Assembly: GCA_947095535.1 (NCBI GenBank)
Contig: OX352772.1
Location: 259,590,793-259,654,792 of the forward strand
Source: Poecilobothrus nobilitatus
Lineage: Eukaryota > Arthropoda > Insecta > Diptera > Dolichopodidae
Reading direction: 5' to 3'
Length of the DNA stretch: 64,000 nucleotides
Part shown: in pieces, positions 1 to 10,704 of the stretch
Numbering within the stretch: position 1 is the stretch's first letter
Layout of the letters: every line of letters begins with the position of its first letter
The notes under the pieces: model-generated
Database searches by the model: none
Seen by the model: the letters and a program-made list of their open reading frames with translations, nothing else
Told to the model about the DNA's origin: nothing
Made by a program: the position numbers and the translations under genes

Positions 1-237
1 AAAATATTATAATTTTCAATTCCTAAATTTTTGAATATTGGTTTTTTCTTCTTTTGTTTTTTATAGATCTTTTTCTAATGAATTGTAAAAGTAAATCTTA
101 AACAAAATATATAAATAATTAAGTGCTACCTTATTTAAACACCGATTAAAAATTCAAGGAATGCGTACCTTACGGCAATTCAATATAAACCATAGTATTA
201 CCATTATTATTCCAAATGAAAAATTAATATTGCACAT

Positions 238-492
238 AACAAAAACATAAACAAAAGAGGCAAAGATAGTATATTATTAAATGGATTAATTTTTGATGGA
301 AATTGTTATAATTACACAGTAAATGCTACAAAAGTAGAAGCTAATAAAAAAGTAGAAAATTTGAAAGAATCCAAAATATTTAATGTTGGATCTACTCAAA
401 AGTTTTATCACAATGCTGTTTCAACAGTTTCTAGTGCTGCCACTTTTCACATGCTATTCAAAGGTTCTATCAGAAAAATACTTCAAAAATAA
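238..492 (+). pseudogene. MULE/FLYWCH-type protein remnant
   Basis: An open stretch of about 84 codons without a start codon. It begins with a pattern like a FLYWCH zinc-finger half (KRGKDSILLNGLIFDG) and continues with a helical stretch, EANKKVENLKES, then the segment AATFHMLFKGSIRKI. In intact insect proteins associated with MULE transposases I recall the same order: FLYWCH, a helical linker, then a segment ending in an SIRR-like motif. The conserved C and H ligands of FLYWCH are not all present, so this is a decayed fragment. The family call is from memory of the pattern and could be wrong. Confidence 0.35.
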
Positions 493-960
493 ATTATTGA
501 TCATGTTTTTATTCCTTTAATTTTAAAAGATTTAATTATACAGAAAAATTACCTGATATCAAACTCTAAAATTCCTCCTAGTATCCCGCATACACCAATA
601 TAAAAACATTCTGGAATACGCTTATTTTGCAACCAATCCTAAAATTCTCTCAAAAAATAAATGGTTACAATGCCATTAACTGTATTAACAAGCTATATTA
701 ACTATCCCTTGTAAACTGTATTACAAGAGATAGTGAAAAATGACTTTTTAACTGGACTTTTTAATAAATGCATAAGTAAGAAAATTAATTTTTTTATTTA
801 AAAAGCTTAATTTATCAAAACAAAATCTAAAATGCTTTATATGTAACATAAAAATTTAAATATTTATACTAATATTTTTACTAATTCAACATTTTATTTA
901 CTAATAAGTATGTGTCATATGTGGCAAACTATACATTTATATGCCTTCATATGTCAAGAA
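493..960. other. No recognisable feature
   Basis: AT-rich sequence with stops in all frames. It contains no repeat seen elsewhere in the window. Confidence 0.5.
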
Positions 961-1800
961 AATTTTGTTTAGAGAGATATGAAATCGAGCATCTTCTTTC
1001 AGCACAGTATATTCCAAGTCGAAGTGAAGACGAAGAAAACGATGAAGAGAATGATTTAGTATGACGTTCTTCAACATCAAGAAAATTTGAATTCTAGTAG
1101 TTTAGAAAAGGTTTTAGGCTTGGAAGATATAATTGAATTTGAGTTTGATGATCAAACAGAAAACTCTCTCGATAATGTAAATTTAAATATATTTTATAAA
1201 TTATTTTGTAAATGGAAAAACGAAAATTAAATTTTAACTGAGGAAAAAACTAAATTTTTGAGTTCCTCTGAGCTACCCATTGAAATATTAAAGTTTGACA
1301 GAACTTACAAATTCTGTATTTTTTGATGAAGATATAATTGTTAAAATTATCGAAGAAACAAATTTGTATTCAGTATCCAAAAATATAACAAATACTTTCA
1401 TGATCAAAAATGTGTATATTCAAAAATTGTAGGTGTTCTTTTCTATCATCGGTATGTAAAATATCAAATTTTAAGTTGCATAGAGTCTCGTGTTGGAATT
1501 GGAATTAATATTATTATAAAAAAAATGCTAGTAAATACATAAATTAGAAATAAAACCAGTATTACATTTTAATGATAACTCTTAATATATTACAAATAAA
1601 AAGAGTATAAAATATGATAAATTATTTAAAATTTGATTAGTTATTGATCATTTAATTTGCAAATTTTTATTAGTTTCAATGGAAGAATCTAAAATGAATC
1701 TGAAGAATCTAAGATGAACTAAAATATGTGTTAAAAGCACCCAAACACTATGGTTATGTTTTATTTTTTAAATGGAGAAAATAAATTCAAATATATTTAA
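961..1800 (+). pseudogene. piggyBac-like transposase remnant
   Basis: Scattered blocks in shifting frames match the piggyBac/PGBD transposase order. An acidic Ser/Glu-rich head (about 1000-1170) is followed by FFDEDIIVKIIEETNLY (about 1318-1370), the usual start of the conserved transposase domain. Next come VKYQILSCIESRVGIG (about 1455-1510), corresponding to the 'vk.pn...yw....gi' block, then ITFNDNS (about 1565) and YDKLFKI.LVIDHL (about 1612-1655), and a KAPKHYGY-like block near 1737-1755. The blocks are interrupted by at least four stops or frameshifts. No TTAA-flanked terminal repeats were found, so only the coding part survives. Confidence 0.6.
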
Positions 1801-1975
1801 ATTTTTTTTAGCCACCTCGGTATTTAGTGAAAAAGGTACTCGATGTGCTGCTGTTTGTGGTAAAATGTGGTAAAATTGGTTTGAGGTATATTGGACACTA
1901 TTGAAAATGTAAGATTTATATGTGACGACGAATGTATTTTATACATTCGGTTCCGTTTCAAAAAATACGAAACAT

Positions 1976-2970
1976 TTAAGAGAATATAAAAATGAATTTG
2001 AGAATGCCATAAAAAAATGAAAATGAAGATAGGTGTATGGAACAGATTAAACCAAATTGAAAGTGATAAAAAAAAAAAGAAATTGATAAAATGTATAAAA
2101 TAACCGAATTATTTAAAACGGAAAGTGGAATACTTAATATATCTGACTCTAAATAAACAAACAGAAAAATTAAATGGATCGATTTTAAATTCAATGAAAA
2201 ACAGTGATGAAGTGTGTAACAATAAAAAAAAACATTGTAAAAGAAAATAAGCGAAATATTGGTCAATCGGTGTTATATGCTGATATTGTAAAAACAAAAA
2301 GCGATAATGTAAATGCGTTTCCAATAATAAAAAAAATATTTACCTTTCTTAATAAAACCAAAAAACAAACAAAAAACTAAAATAACAAAAAGGAATTAAA
2401 CACGAAGGTAGATCCGAAAAAGTTGAAAATAAAATATTTTGAAAGGAATAACGAAATTATTTTAATTGAAACGGACTCAAAAGAGAATCGTGATTAAATT
2501 AAGAGTGAACTTAAAAATAAAATAAAAGAAAACTGTGATATTAAAATCCCGGTCGAAATTAAAACTAAATTTGAAATTGTACATATGAATAATAAATTTA
2601 GCGGTAATGAAATAATAAAAAATCTTAGTAGTTTTTTGGAAATGAGTGAGTTAAAGGTAATAAAATTAAATAAGGTAAATAAATAAAACAAAGAAGTGCA
2701 GAACGCGATTATTGAAATGGATAAGGAATGTTTTCCTAAAATTCTAACCGCTAAAAAGTCTTGTATAGGTTGAGAAAGATGTAAAGTTTTTGATGCTTTA
2801 AGTGTAAGGAGATGCTACAAATGTAAAGGTTTCAGCCATAAATCGACTGATTGCAAAAATAAAAAAAAACTTGTCTCAAATATCATAAAAATCAGAAAAC
2901 AAGTGATTGTGACCAACAGGAGGAAATTATGGAATGCATAAATTGTAAAAAATCCAATCAAAATTCCAGC
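1976..2970 (+). pseudogene. LINE ORF1 (gag-like) remnant with zinc knuckles
   Basis: Lys/Asn/Glu-rich coding-like sequence ending in decayed CCHC zinc knuckles. The first is intact (CYKCKGFSHKSTDC, at about 2813-2855). The second (CLKYHKNQKTSDC) has lost one Cys, and the third begins CINCKK near 2940. Two or three C-terminal knuckles are typical of ORF1 of jockey/I-type non-LTR elements. Stops and frameshifts break the frame several times. The long minus-strand ORFs over this stretch are antisense to AT-rich code. No matching ORF2 follows. Confidence 0.55.
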
Positions 2971-3752
2971 TTGGCGTAAATATGAAACATTAAATATTTA
3001 GCAAATTGGCGCCAGTCTCTTTGAAGAAATTAAATGAAAGAAAACAAAAAATTAGCTATTAGCAATTAAAGAAATCAGAAGGGCTTGAAAATACAGCATT
3101 TCGCTGAAGTTAATCTTGATAGAATTATAATATAAGCAAGTGTAATATAGCGATACACATTCACCGTTCCATAACATAATTGGAACAATTACTTTGAGTT
3201 AATTACATTGGAAACATTATGATCGGTCGTAAGGTCACTAATATAGGTCGTGCATATTTCAGTATTGACATTATTTTATTGTTTGAAATGTTCCATTTTT
3301 ATTATTTTTAAGATCATTTAATAGTAAACATTATCAAAATAAATAGAATAGTTTCTCTCTTAATTTATAAGTTTCGCTTTAGATTTAATTCCATTTGAAA
3401 AAAATTTTAATTTAAAATAAAAATAGTTTGATTTAGTTTGAAAATACTTTCATTTGCTCTGAAAATGGTTTAATTTACTCTGAAAATAGTTTCATTTAAT
3501 CGAAAAATGCTACATAACGATATTTACCGTTTTTTAATACATACATAGACATACCTAAATATTATAAAATTAATCTTATTCTATAAATTTAATTTATTTT
3601 TAATTATTATTCTGAACAGCTATTAGATTTTATAAGGTTAGAGGTCTATTATATTTGCCAATAATATTACGTGTAGGTCTACTTAATGTACTTACTCTAC
3701 TCTACTTACTATTATGATATTATCAAAGCTAATCAATTTTTTTTTTCTTCTT
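2971..3752. other. No recognisable gene
   Basis: AT-rich. Around 3410-3515 there are three imperfect copies of a 30-35-base phrase related to 'gtttgatttagtttgaaaat' (gtttaatttactctgaaaat, gtttcatttaatcgaaaaat). No coding signal was seen. Confidence 0.4.
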
Positions 3753-4504
3753 TTACTCCCTTGGGGGGAAGCATAGTGCTTCCACATAGCTTCTCCATTT
3801 TAAACTGTTTTGTTTTATTTCTGCCCATATTTTACCGTTCTCTTCTTTTTTTTCGATATTGTTCTCCTCCATGTCATGCGTGGTCTATTTTTTTTTTGCC
3901 CTGTGGGTTCCACTCTAGTGCTTGGCGAGCTATAGTGTTTGGTGCGTTTCTGAGTGTGTCCTATCCACTTCCATTTTTTTCCTTTTTTATTTGAAGTGCT
4001 ATTGTCTCTTGTTTCGTGAGGGACCACAGATCTGCGTTAGAAATTTGCCTAGGCCAGAAGATCTTAACTATGGTTCTTAGGCATTTATTCACGAATGTTT
4101 GCAGCTTGTTGATGGTTAACTGCTTTACGAACCAAGCCTCGTTTCCATGTAGTATGACTAATTTCACACAAGTATTGAAAATTCTTATTTTGGTGTCTTT
4201 ATTTAGATGTGTAGATCTCCACAATCTGCCAAATGTCATTCTTGACTGTTTTAGTCTATTTTCTATGCCTTCATCTGTCCCTCCATTTGTAGTAATTATA
4301 CTACCAATATAGTTGAAGCACGAAAGACCTTCTATTGTATTAATTAATCTTAAGTTGTAGGCTATTTGTGGCATTTATCCGTAATGATTTGTTTTTTCTT
4401 ATGTTCATCTTCAGCCTACCTTCTTTCGCCTTGATGTTCATACTTGAAGTTTTTCTTACATATCCCTATGTGTGTGAGCGAGTAGGCCTGTATCGTCTGT
4501 CGAG
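3753..4504 (-). pseudogene. LINE ORF2 C-terminal half (left of the P1 insertion)
   Basis: Read on the minus strand this is the end of a non-LTR reverse transcriptase. It starts with a TDDTGLL block near 4495, equivalent to the catalytic YADD box with the aromatic and Ala changed. It continues through FNYIGSIITTNGGTDEGI, a WRSTHLNKDTKIRIFNTCVK block, LHGNEAW and WIGHT, and ends with WRSYVEALCFPPRE and a stop at 3753-3755. This order is standard for the 'craniofacial development protein 2-like' LINE group of insects. Several stops and frameshifts are present. The other half of the same element lies at 15,046-16,170, so P1 has split it. Confidence 0.8.
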
Positions 4505-4510
4505 AGAGGG
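4505..4510. repeat. Left target-site duplication of P1
   Basis: AGAGGG immediately before the AG end of P1. The matching right copy is AGCGGG at 15,046-15,051, with one mismatch. Six bases is the usual Polinton duplication length. Confidence 0.7.
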
Positions 4511-5330
4511 AGTAGATAGGTAGGCACTTGGGCCAGACAGGTCAGTAGGTCAAGGTCACCCGTAAGTAGGTCAAGGCCACCCGGAAGACCAGACAGGAAG
4601 TATGTCAAGGTCATTTTAAAAGTAAGTCAAACTGGCGGCGATAGTCAGTTGTTTATAAAGATTGTATATTTGGTTTAAGTAATAGGTATGCAGGAAAATA
4701 GTAGGAAAAACAAATGCTTTTTCATACAATGTAAAGAGAAAAAAAAATGTACCTATACGTTTCTTTAAAATTAAAAAAAAGTGCAAACTGGTTTTTTACA
4801 TCTCAGATAAAGAATCAACAAAATTAATGCAATTTTGAGATGCATTTTTTTTTCTTTTTTTGTTGTTTTTTCTTTTTTTTATGAAGTATTTAAAGAAGAG
4901 GAAATAAAAACCATTAATTAATTGCGAGTATCACCGTATAAGATTTTATTGTTATGTAGGAATGTTGACAAAAAAATGAATAAAAAGAAAACAAACAGGA
5001 AATCAAAAATATCTAACATGTGGTTTAAGTAATAGGCGTGAATGGAATGCGTTTTTATAAAATGTAAAGAGAAAAATTTAAACAAATTAAGTGTACCTAT
5101 GCGAATTTTTAAAATTAAAAGAAAAAAGTGCAAAGCTGGTTTTTAAATCTGAATCAACCTTGACCAAATTGATATTTTGAGATGAATTTTTTTCTTTTCT
5201 TTTTTGTTCTGATGAAATATTTAAAAAAGAGGAAAGAAAAAATTATTAGTATTTTTAGATTTTATTGATATGTAAGAATGTAGAACAAAAAAAAGATGTA
5301 TTCTTATGTTGTGTTAAAAAAAAATAAAAC
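4511..5330. repeat. Left terminal inverted repeat of P1 with subterminal tandem units
   Basis: Bases 4511 to about 4760 match the reverse complement of about 14,800-15,045 closely, including the repeated phrase GTAGGTCAAGGTCACCC and a GGCGGCG core. Further in, a unit of roughly 350 bases starting with GTTTAAGTAATAGG is present twice (about 4673 and 5022). Each unit contains AATGTAAAGAGAAAA, GTGCAAA.CTGGTTTTT and ATTTTGAGATG. Confidence 0.85.
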
Positions 5331-5402
5331 AAATTTATTTATATGTTTGAAATAATTTTTTATTTAAAAATGTTTTACAATTTTATAGAAAACTGTTCTG
5401 TC

Positions 5403-5972
5403 TTAATCTAACATTTTTTCTTTTAAAAGATACATATATACATTATAACAATTTTTAACAGCACATCTGAAATTGTTGTTTAATAAGTGTATAGGACAAT
5501 TTGATTTAAAGTTATCAATCTTTTGTAATGACGGCAAGTTTCTGCTTAAATCTTCTATTTTATCACTGTCAATGTACTTTCGAAGGAATAGTTTTTTTTG
5601 TTCTCCTTTAACATAAATTTTTTCAGCTGACTCTAAATAGTGTTTTAATATACATTTTACATCTAAATATTCAACTAGACCGTTATTCCATTTAAGTCCA
5701 TTTATTTTATTTTCGCAATACTGGTTATTATATTTCATATCCGGACTAAGTTTCTCTGAGGGGTACGGTGCTTTGAAGTGATAGACAGTTGGAATTAAAC
5801 TTCCTTTTTCAAGCATGGCTAATTCTTTTAGGGAATATTGCTTTTCATTTCCTTGTAAAAATAGTAGGTCAACTATGAGAACTCGTTCAACCATGTCGAC
5901 GGTTTGTGTAAGAATACTCATTAGAATAAATAAATTTACATTTATATTCACTTCGGCAAAAGAGCTTTTCAT
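5403..5972 (-). CDS. Conserved Polinton-associated protein, function unknown
   Basis: A 189-residue ORF transcribed away from the ATPase, 41 bases apart, so the two probably share a promoter region. The ATG at 5972 opens a hydrophobic N-terminus. A second in-frame Met precedes ERVLIVDLLFLQG and may be the real start. Visible blocks are KELAMLEKG, FKAPYP, NGLKWNNGLVEY, IYVKGEQKKLFLRKY and a C-terminal CAVKNCYNVYMYL. I have a memory of insect Polintons with the same pattern (…VDIEGF…KELA…KPPFP…W..G…VKG.EK…), but no function can be assigned from the sequence. There is no membrane anchor other than the N-terminal hydrophobic run. Confidence 0.65.
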   Translation of the reverse strand: MKSSFAEVNINVNLFILMSILTQTVDMVERVLIVDLLFLQGNEKQYSLKELAMLEKGSLIPTVYHFKAPYPSEKLSPDMKYNNQYCENKINGLKWNNGLVEYLDVKCILKHYLESAEKIYVKGEQKKLFLRKYIDSDKIEDLSRNLPSLQKIDNFKSNCPIHLLNNNFRCAVKNCYNVYMYLLKEKMLD

Positions 5973-6013
5973 ATAAATATAGGTTAACAGTGCTATTTTT
6001 AACTAATACAACT
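5971..6013. promoter_or_regulatory. Possible divergent promoter
   Basis: The short gap between the minus-strand gene and the ATPase contains ATATAAATATA, which reads as a TATA-like box on both strands. There is no other support. Confidence 0.25.
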
Positions 6014-6682
6014 ATGCTATTTCATCCATTTACAATGATGGTAGCGGGACCATCATGCTGTGGAAAAACCACTTTTATTCATAATTTAATAAAGTATAAA
6101 AAAGAAAATATACAACCACATATTAATAGAATTATTTGGTGTAATCCAGACAAAAATGCCGTTCCAAAATATTTAAAAGATATGGAATATAGTAACACTA
6201 TTCCGGACTTTAATGACAATCAAGAACCTTTGTTAATTATTATCGATGATATGATGTTAAATTCCCATGATAAATATGACGTATGTAATTTATTTACTAG
6301 AGGATCACACCATAGAAATTTATCTGTAATATTTGTAACATAAAATGTTTTTCACCAGGGTAAATTTTCAAGAGATATTTCGCTTTATCTAGTACTTTTC
6401 AAAAATCCAAGAGATAAATCGCAGATATTACTTCTAGCTTGCCAAATATATCCCAATCAAATCAAAGCATTTGAAAAAGTGTATAATGAAGTGACGTCAG
6501 AACCATACGGGTATATATTAATAGATCTTACTCCAGACGTTAATGATATATTTCGATTAAGAAGTGATATATTTGGAAAAGGTTTGTGTTTTTGTACAAG
6601 AGATCAATTAGAACAATTTGGCAAAGAATATGAAACGTTTGAAGGTCAACCGTCATATATTGCACCTATTAAAAAGCTCTAA
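6014..6682 (+). pseudogene. Packaging ATPase (FtsK/HerA, A32-like), one nonsense codon
   Basis: About 222 codons. Walker A GPSCCGKTT lies at residues 12-20 and Walker B LLIIIDDMM at about 73-81. It would pump element DNA into capsids, as proposed for Polintons and shown for the A32/FtsK class. The frame is broken only by TAA at 6341-6343, where neighbours in this family have Gln in a VTQNxFHQG motif. Reading continues in frame with KFSRDISLY..., and a Tyr/Pro-rich tail to 6682. The first ATG of the frame is 6014; upstream there is only a GTG at 5990. The last 53 bases overlap the next gene in another frame. Copy P2 has a truncated homologue at 42,470-43,037. Confidence 0.85.
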
Positions 6683-6953
6683 ACCGAAATTTCAGAAAGT
6701 AATTATAAAACATTGTGACCCTGAAGTAATCAAAACATTTTGTGAAATTGCTTTAAATATTTTAAAAGGTAATTGTAATCTAAGTAAAAAAGAAACAACC
6801 AAATTACGAAAGTATAAAAAGGAATTGAGATCCCTCATTTGCCGCCAAAAATCTATAACTAGTAAAAGAAAAATCATTATTCAACGTGGTGGATTTTTAC
6901 CTACACTTCTTGGTGCAGTACTATTAGGGATAATCGGAAATTTTATAAAATGA
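6630..6953 (+). CDS. Small basic pX-like core protein
   Basis: 107 residues from the ATG at 6630 (MKRLKVNRHIL). It overlaps the ATPase tail by 53 bases in a different frame and overlaps the next gene's ATG by four bases. Blocks are HCDPEVIKTFCEIALNILKGN, LRKYKKELRSL, KSITSKRKIIIQRGGFLP and a hydrophobic C-terminal helix ending IIGNFIK. The order 'Cys-rich helix, basic stretch, GGFLP, hydrophobic tail' is very common in arthropod Polintons and resembles the C-terminus of adenovirus pX/mu, so a DNA-core or membrane-active role is plausible. The frame is intact. Confidence 0.75.
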   Translation: MKRLKVNRHILHLLKSSKPKFQKVIIKHCDPEVIKTFCEIALNILKGNCNLSKKETTKLRKYKKELRSLICRQKSITSKRKIIIQRGGFLPTLLGAVLLGIIGNFIK

Positions 6954-7640
6954 ATAATACAACATTTAACAAAATGATTATACTAAAACCCGAGATTTAT
7001 GAGAAAATGAAACAAAATGCAGACTTTGAATTAAATGAGTTGGATAAAAATATGAGAAAAATATTGTTAAATAAATATCTAACAGACACTGAAAAATGGT
7101 ATTTATACAGACAAAATCTATTTAAAATAAGAAACAAAAATAGAGTACTTCCTAGAAATAAAGAGGGGAAAGTAAAAATTACGGAAACAAAAGGTACTCA
7201 AACTCGTGCAAAACCGACGTATATAGATGAGGAAGCTCAATCGCATTTTCCTGAATATAAGAATGTAGGAGTACAAGATGTTCCTGAAGAAGAAGAAGTA
7301 TATGAAAAAGAAGCTGATGACGAAGTATTTGATGATGAAATTCTGGAAAATGTTTTAACAAAAGCATTGTCAGCTGCTTCAGTTGGAGAACGTCTTAGAA
7401 AAAGGAAATCAATTAGAAATCAAAATGTACAAATTTTTGAAACTGATACAGGAGACATTATAACTGTTCCTTTAGATAGCCCAAGCCTACCAACGAAAAA
7501 AGAAAAAAACTATAAATAGCAAAGCGTTGAATAATTCATCAAGACGTGTTTTAAGGTCAGAAGTAGGTAATACTCAAACAGAACTTCATTTTCCAATTCG
7601 TAAGAATAAATCCGCAAGCTCATGGACAACATACAAGTAA
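6950..7640 (+). pseudogene. Conserved Polinton protein (core-like), frameshifted near its end
   Basis: It starts at ATG 6950, overlapping the previous stop. Residues 1-60 are helical and charged (MIILKPEIYEKM…LTDTEKWYLYRQNL). A Glu-rich acidic middle and an RLRKRKSIRNQN basic patch follow. The frame stops early at 7517-7519. The +1 frame from the A-rich run at about 7495-7512 continues with SRRVLRS and TQTEL to a TAA at 7638-7640. P2 reads through the same place in one frame, so P1 has one extra base in the A run. It overlaps the start of the penton-like gene. The function is not known; chromatin-like or scaffold roles would be guesses. Confidence 0.7.
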
Positions 7641-8539
7641 ATGATGAATTTTATGTCACTTTACTCAGTGATTCATCTATGAACTATTAGCCAGAAAATT
7701 CATTATCATCTTTTACAAATAAAATGAATAAATACATGTGTGATTCGAGGTGGAAAGTCGGTATTTCAGAAATGTATGTTAATGATTTCGTTCCAAATGT
7801 GTATGGTGAAGAATGGGAAAATAGTACTCAAATATTTATTAAAGGTATACAGAAAGATATGATAGGAGTTGGAACATCATATATTCCATACATAGAAAAA
7901 CAAATGATATGCGACTGGAAAGTTTTTCTACTACCAACACTAATTCAAAATATACGCCCACTTAATAGGTTTACAAGAAAAGAAGTTGAACAACAGTTGA
8001 TTTGGGGAATTTTTAATTTTATAAACGATGACGTTCATTATACACAACCAATAAAAGCTGAGGAGATGCATAAACATTTAAGTTACACCACAATATGTGT
8101 TACTAAGCCTAAAATAGATATAAAAATAAGAGCAAATTACGCTTATACCCTCGAAGGACTTTTGACAACATGTTTCAATCAAGTATCTTTTAAAGTTACA
8201 GATTTTAAAAAATATAAATCACGTGTAATAGAAGCTTTCAAAACTTTTATAGATAGTGTACAATTGATTCCCATTAGTAAACCAGATATGTTTTTTATAT
8301 ACACAGACATAATTGAACCGCAAAAAATAGGTGATAAAGATATAAGGTGTTTAAGATCTGTTAACATACAAAATTCTTTCACTGATACTGTAAAAGAATT
8401 CAGTAATATTCAATATTGTAATGTGGAGAAATCATTTAATAACATTTCATTACTTTTATGTGATAAATATGGATACAAAATAAACTTTTCCAATAGTTCA
8501 ATTCCAACAAAAATTGTATTACATTTTAAAAAAGTATAA
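7622..8539 (+). pseudogene. Penton-like (minor jelly-roll) capsid protein, early stop
   Basis: The true start is the ATG at 7622, whose frame reads DEFYVTLLSDSS and then hits TAG at 7688-7690 (codon 23). Downstream the same frame is open to 8539. P2 has Tyr at the same place, so this is a point nonsense change. Total length would be 305 codons. Recognisable blocks are RWKVGISEMYVNDFVP, FIYTDIIEPQKIGDKDIRCLR and the C-terminal PTKIVLHFKKV, which I associate with the minor capsid or penton gene of insect Polintons. It stands between the core-like gene and the pVI-like gene, the usual place. Confidence 0.75.
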
Positions 8540-8585
8540 ATAAAAGCGATTTTACAAAACTATATATTATTTTATTTTATTCATT

Positions 8586-9026
8586 ATGGAGAGAGCGCAC
8601 TACAAATATTATTTAGTTCAATCAGGAAAAGGTCTTGAGGATATTGGTCCTTTGTTACACTCAATTGTACCTTACCAAAGGGGACGAGGGTTAGGGAGCT
8701 TTTTCGGCGGTCTTTTTAGATATTTAAAACCAATATTTACGTCTGGAGCTAATATATTAAAAAAAGAGGTTATTAACTCTGGTATTAATGCATTATCTGA
8801 TATTGCCACAGGTGCAAATGTAAAAGAAGTGGTTCAAGATCGAAGTAAAGAGATAATGAAAAATGTAAGACGAGGTGCAGTTCGGAAACTCAATGAAATG
8901 TATGGACAAGGCAAAAGAAAACGAAGAAAATCTATAAAAAGACCTCTCATTAATAATTTAAATTATTTTACGTCGAAGCGACGCAAAGTTAATAACAAAA
9001 ACAAACAAAAAGATATTTTTGAATAA
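8586..9026 (+). CDS. pVI-like minor capsid protein
   Basis: 146 residues, intact, from ATG 8586. A TATA-like run (ACTATATATTATTTTATTTT) sits just upstream. Blocks are PYQRGRGLGSFFGGLFRYLKP, then an amphipathic helix with LKKEVINSGINALSDIATG, a VKEVVQDRSKE segment and a strongly basic tail (GKRKRRKSIKR, SKRRKV). The PYQRG.GLGS…GLFR motif recurs in Polinton and adintovirus minor capsid proteins compared with adenovirus pVI, which binds inside the capsid and disrupts membranes. The role here is inferred from family and position. P2 lost this gene in a deletion. Confidence 0.75.
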   Translation: MERAHYKYYLVQSGKGLEDIGPLLHSIVPYQRGRGLGSFFGGLFRYLKPIFTSGANILKKEVINSGINALSDIATGANVKEVVQDRSKEIMKNVRRGAVRKLNEMYGQGKRKRRKSIKRPLINNLNYFTSKRRKVNNKNKQKDIFE

Positions 9027-9028
9027 TT

Positions 9029-10334
9029 ATGATTGAATGTATGAAATCAGAGCTTGATATTTTTAAAACACAGCCTATTCAGTCAAGTATTTTACGATCT
9101 GAAGAAGTTTCCTATAACCCTATTGCTTCTTTAGATAATCCATCTGTCATAGAATTTGTTTCACTAGGGCACGGTAGAGGGCAAATATAGAGACTTGTCT
9201 TCGACATATCTAAAATTAAAAGTACAAATTTTAAAAAAAGATGGAACTCAATGGAATAAAGATAAAAAAACTGATGGAACACCTATACAACAACCAAGTG
9301 TGGTTAATAATATGTTACATTCATTAATAAAACAATGCAATGTTCAACTAAATGGAAAGAATATATCTCCATCAGATGGCAATTATCATTACAGAGCTTA
9401 TATTGAATCATTGTTAAATTATGGTACGGATGCCGCTACAACGCATTTGGAGTGTGGTGGGTGGATGCTAGATAAGCCAAATATAGCAAAAACAGATAAT
9501 AGTGGTTCAAAAGAACGTCAAAAATTATACCAAAATAGCAATGTAGTGGAACTTATGGGGAAACTACATTTAGATATGTTTAACCAACCTACACTTCTCA
9601 TAAACAATGTCGATGTTCGAGTTGTCCTAACATTAGAAAAACCAGATTTTTACCTCTTTGCAGATGATACTGATGAATCTCAACTTAAAATTTTAGAAGC
9701 CACTTTATTTATGAGATATGTAACAATTAATCCTAGTGTGCTATTAGCACATAATGCTGTATTGGAAAAAACTAATGCCAAATACAATTACAAACGGGTA
9801 GAGGTAAAAACTTTTACCATTCCACAGAATAGTTCATCAATATCACTTGATAATGTTTTTATTGGACAGTTGCCAAACACAATCATTTTTTGTATGACAG
9901 AAAATACAGGTTACTCTGGAAAAAGGTAAAAAAACTCATACAATTTTAAACATTTTGATATTTCACAATTTGTGTTAAACGTAAATGGTGTTCAAATACC
10001 TAATTCAGCAATTGAAACCAGTTTTTCAGATGAAAATAATTGCTGTACAAGAACATACAGTACACTTTTTTCAGGAACAGGAATTTACCATAATGATAAA
10101 GGTCATCAGATAACAAAAACCATGTTTAGTAATGGGTTTTTCATTCTAGCTTTTGATTTAACTCCAGGTGCATCAGGGAATGAAGTGTGTCAAGGTCTAC
10201 TAAATCAAGGTACAGTTAGAATTGAGGCAAGGCTATCAAAACCACTTACATCTACACTGACTGCTATTGTTTATGGAGAATTTGATGCAAGTTTACAAAT
10301 TGATAAAAACCGAAATATATTCTCAAACCTATAA
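9029..10334 (+). pseudogene. Major capsid protein (double jelly-roll, F54H12.2-like), two breaks
   Basis: About 435 codons. The natural start is ATG 9029; the N-terminal part (KSELDIFKTQPIQSSI, ASLDNPSVIEF) is in a different frame from the rest. A one-base shift lies between about 9176 and 9186. The main frame then reads DLSSTYLKLKVQIL, LHSLIKQCNVQLNG, YRAYIESLLNYG and HLDMFNQPTLLINNVDVRV. It is stopped by TAA at 9927-9929, then continues in the same frame with FKHFDISQFVLNVNG, SAIETSFSDENN and FFILAFDLTPG to 10,334. This is the standard insect Polinton capsid order. The open reading starts a naive caller would use (9195 TTG and 9972) are artefacts of these breaks. Confidence 0.85.
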
Positions 10335-10371
10335 ATAGCATACATAAAAGTAAATTTGAATATTTGACAAA

Positions 10372-10704
10372 ATGTCACTGTCTTGTGCACTTCTGGATGT
10401 AACATTTTGTAGTGATGATAATAATACCTTGTTTTCGAAAGATATTTGTATAGTTGGTTTTAAAGAAGCTTGTAAAAAGTTTGTAAAAGAGCTCAAGTAT
10501 AAATTTCCAACTAGGGATTTTATAAATGATAATTTTGATAATTACTCTTTTGGAACTGTGTACAACGATAAAATAAATAAAGAGCTCTGTCACATACTAG
10601 AAAAATTTAATGTTATTATAACAAATAAAAAAATCAAAAAAGAGTTTTTATCAAATTATATTAAAGAAACAACTAAAGTATATGACTTGAGTCAATTTGA
10701 TTGA
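10372..10704 (+). CDS. Unknown Polinton protein upstream of the protease
   Basis: An intact 110-residue ORF from ATG 10,372, 37 bases after the capsid gene. Its TGA overlaps the protease ATG by one base (TGATG), implying coupled expression. It is Lys/Asn/Phe-rich, with KKFVKELKYKFPTRDF and no transmembrane segment. A decayed homologue occupies the same position in P2 (about 40,160-40,485), so the gene is a regular part of this Polinton subfamily. No function recognised. Confidence 0.6.
   Translation: MSLSCALLDVTFCSDDNNTLFSKDICIVGFKEACKKFVKELKYKFPTRDFINDNFDNYSFGTVYNDKINKELCHILEKFNVIITNKKIKKEFLSNYIKETTKVYDLSQFD

Noticed and set aside
1976..2691. Minus-strand Phe/Leu/Ile-rich ORFs
   Set aside because: Antisense to a LINE gag remnant; membrane-like composition is just reversed AAA/GAA codons.
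9195..9929. Capsid gene starting at 9195
   Set aside because: That codon is TTG; upstream capsid N-terminal code in another frame begins with ATG at 9029, so this is a frameshifted gene, not a short one.
10701..10703. Protease start at 10,701
   Set aside because: TTG; the ATG at 10,704 overlaps the previous stop and is the natural start.
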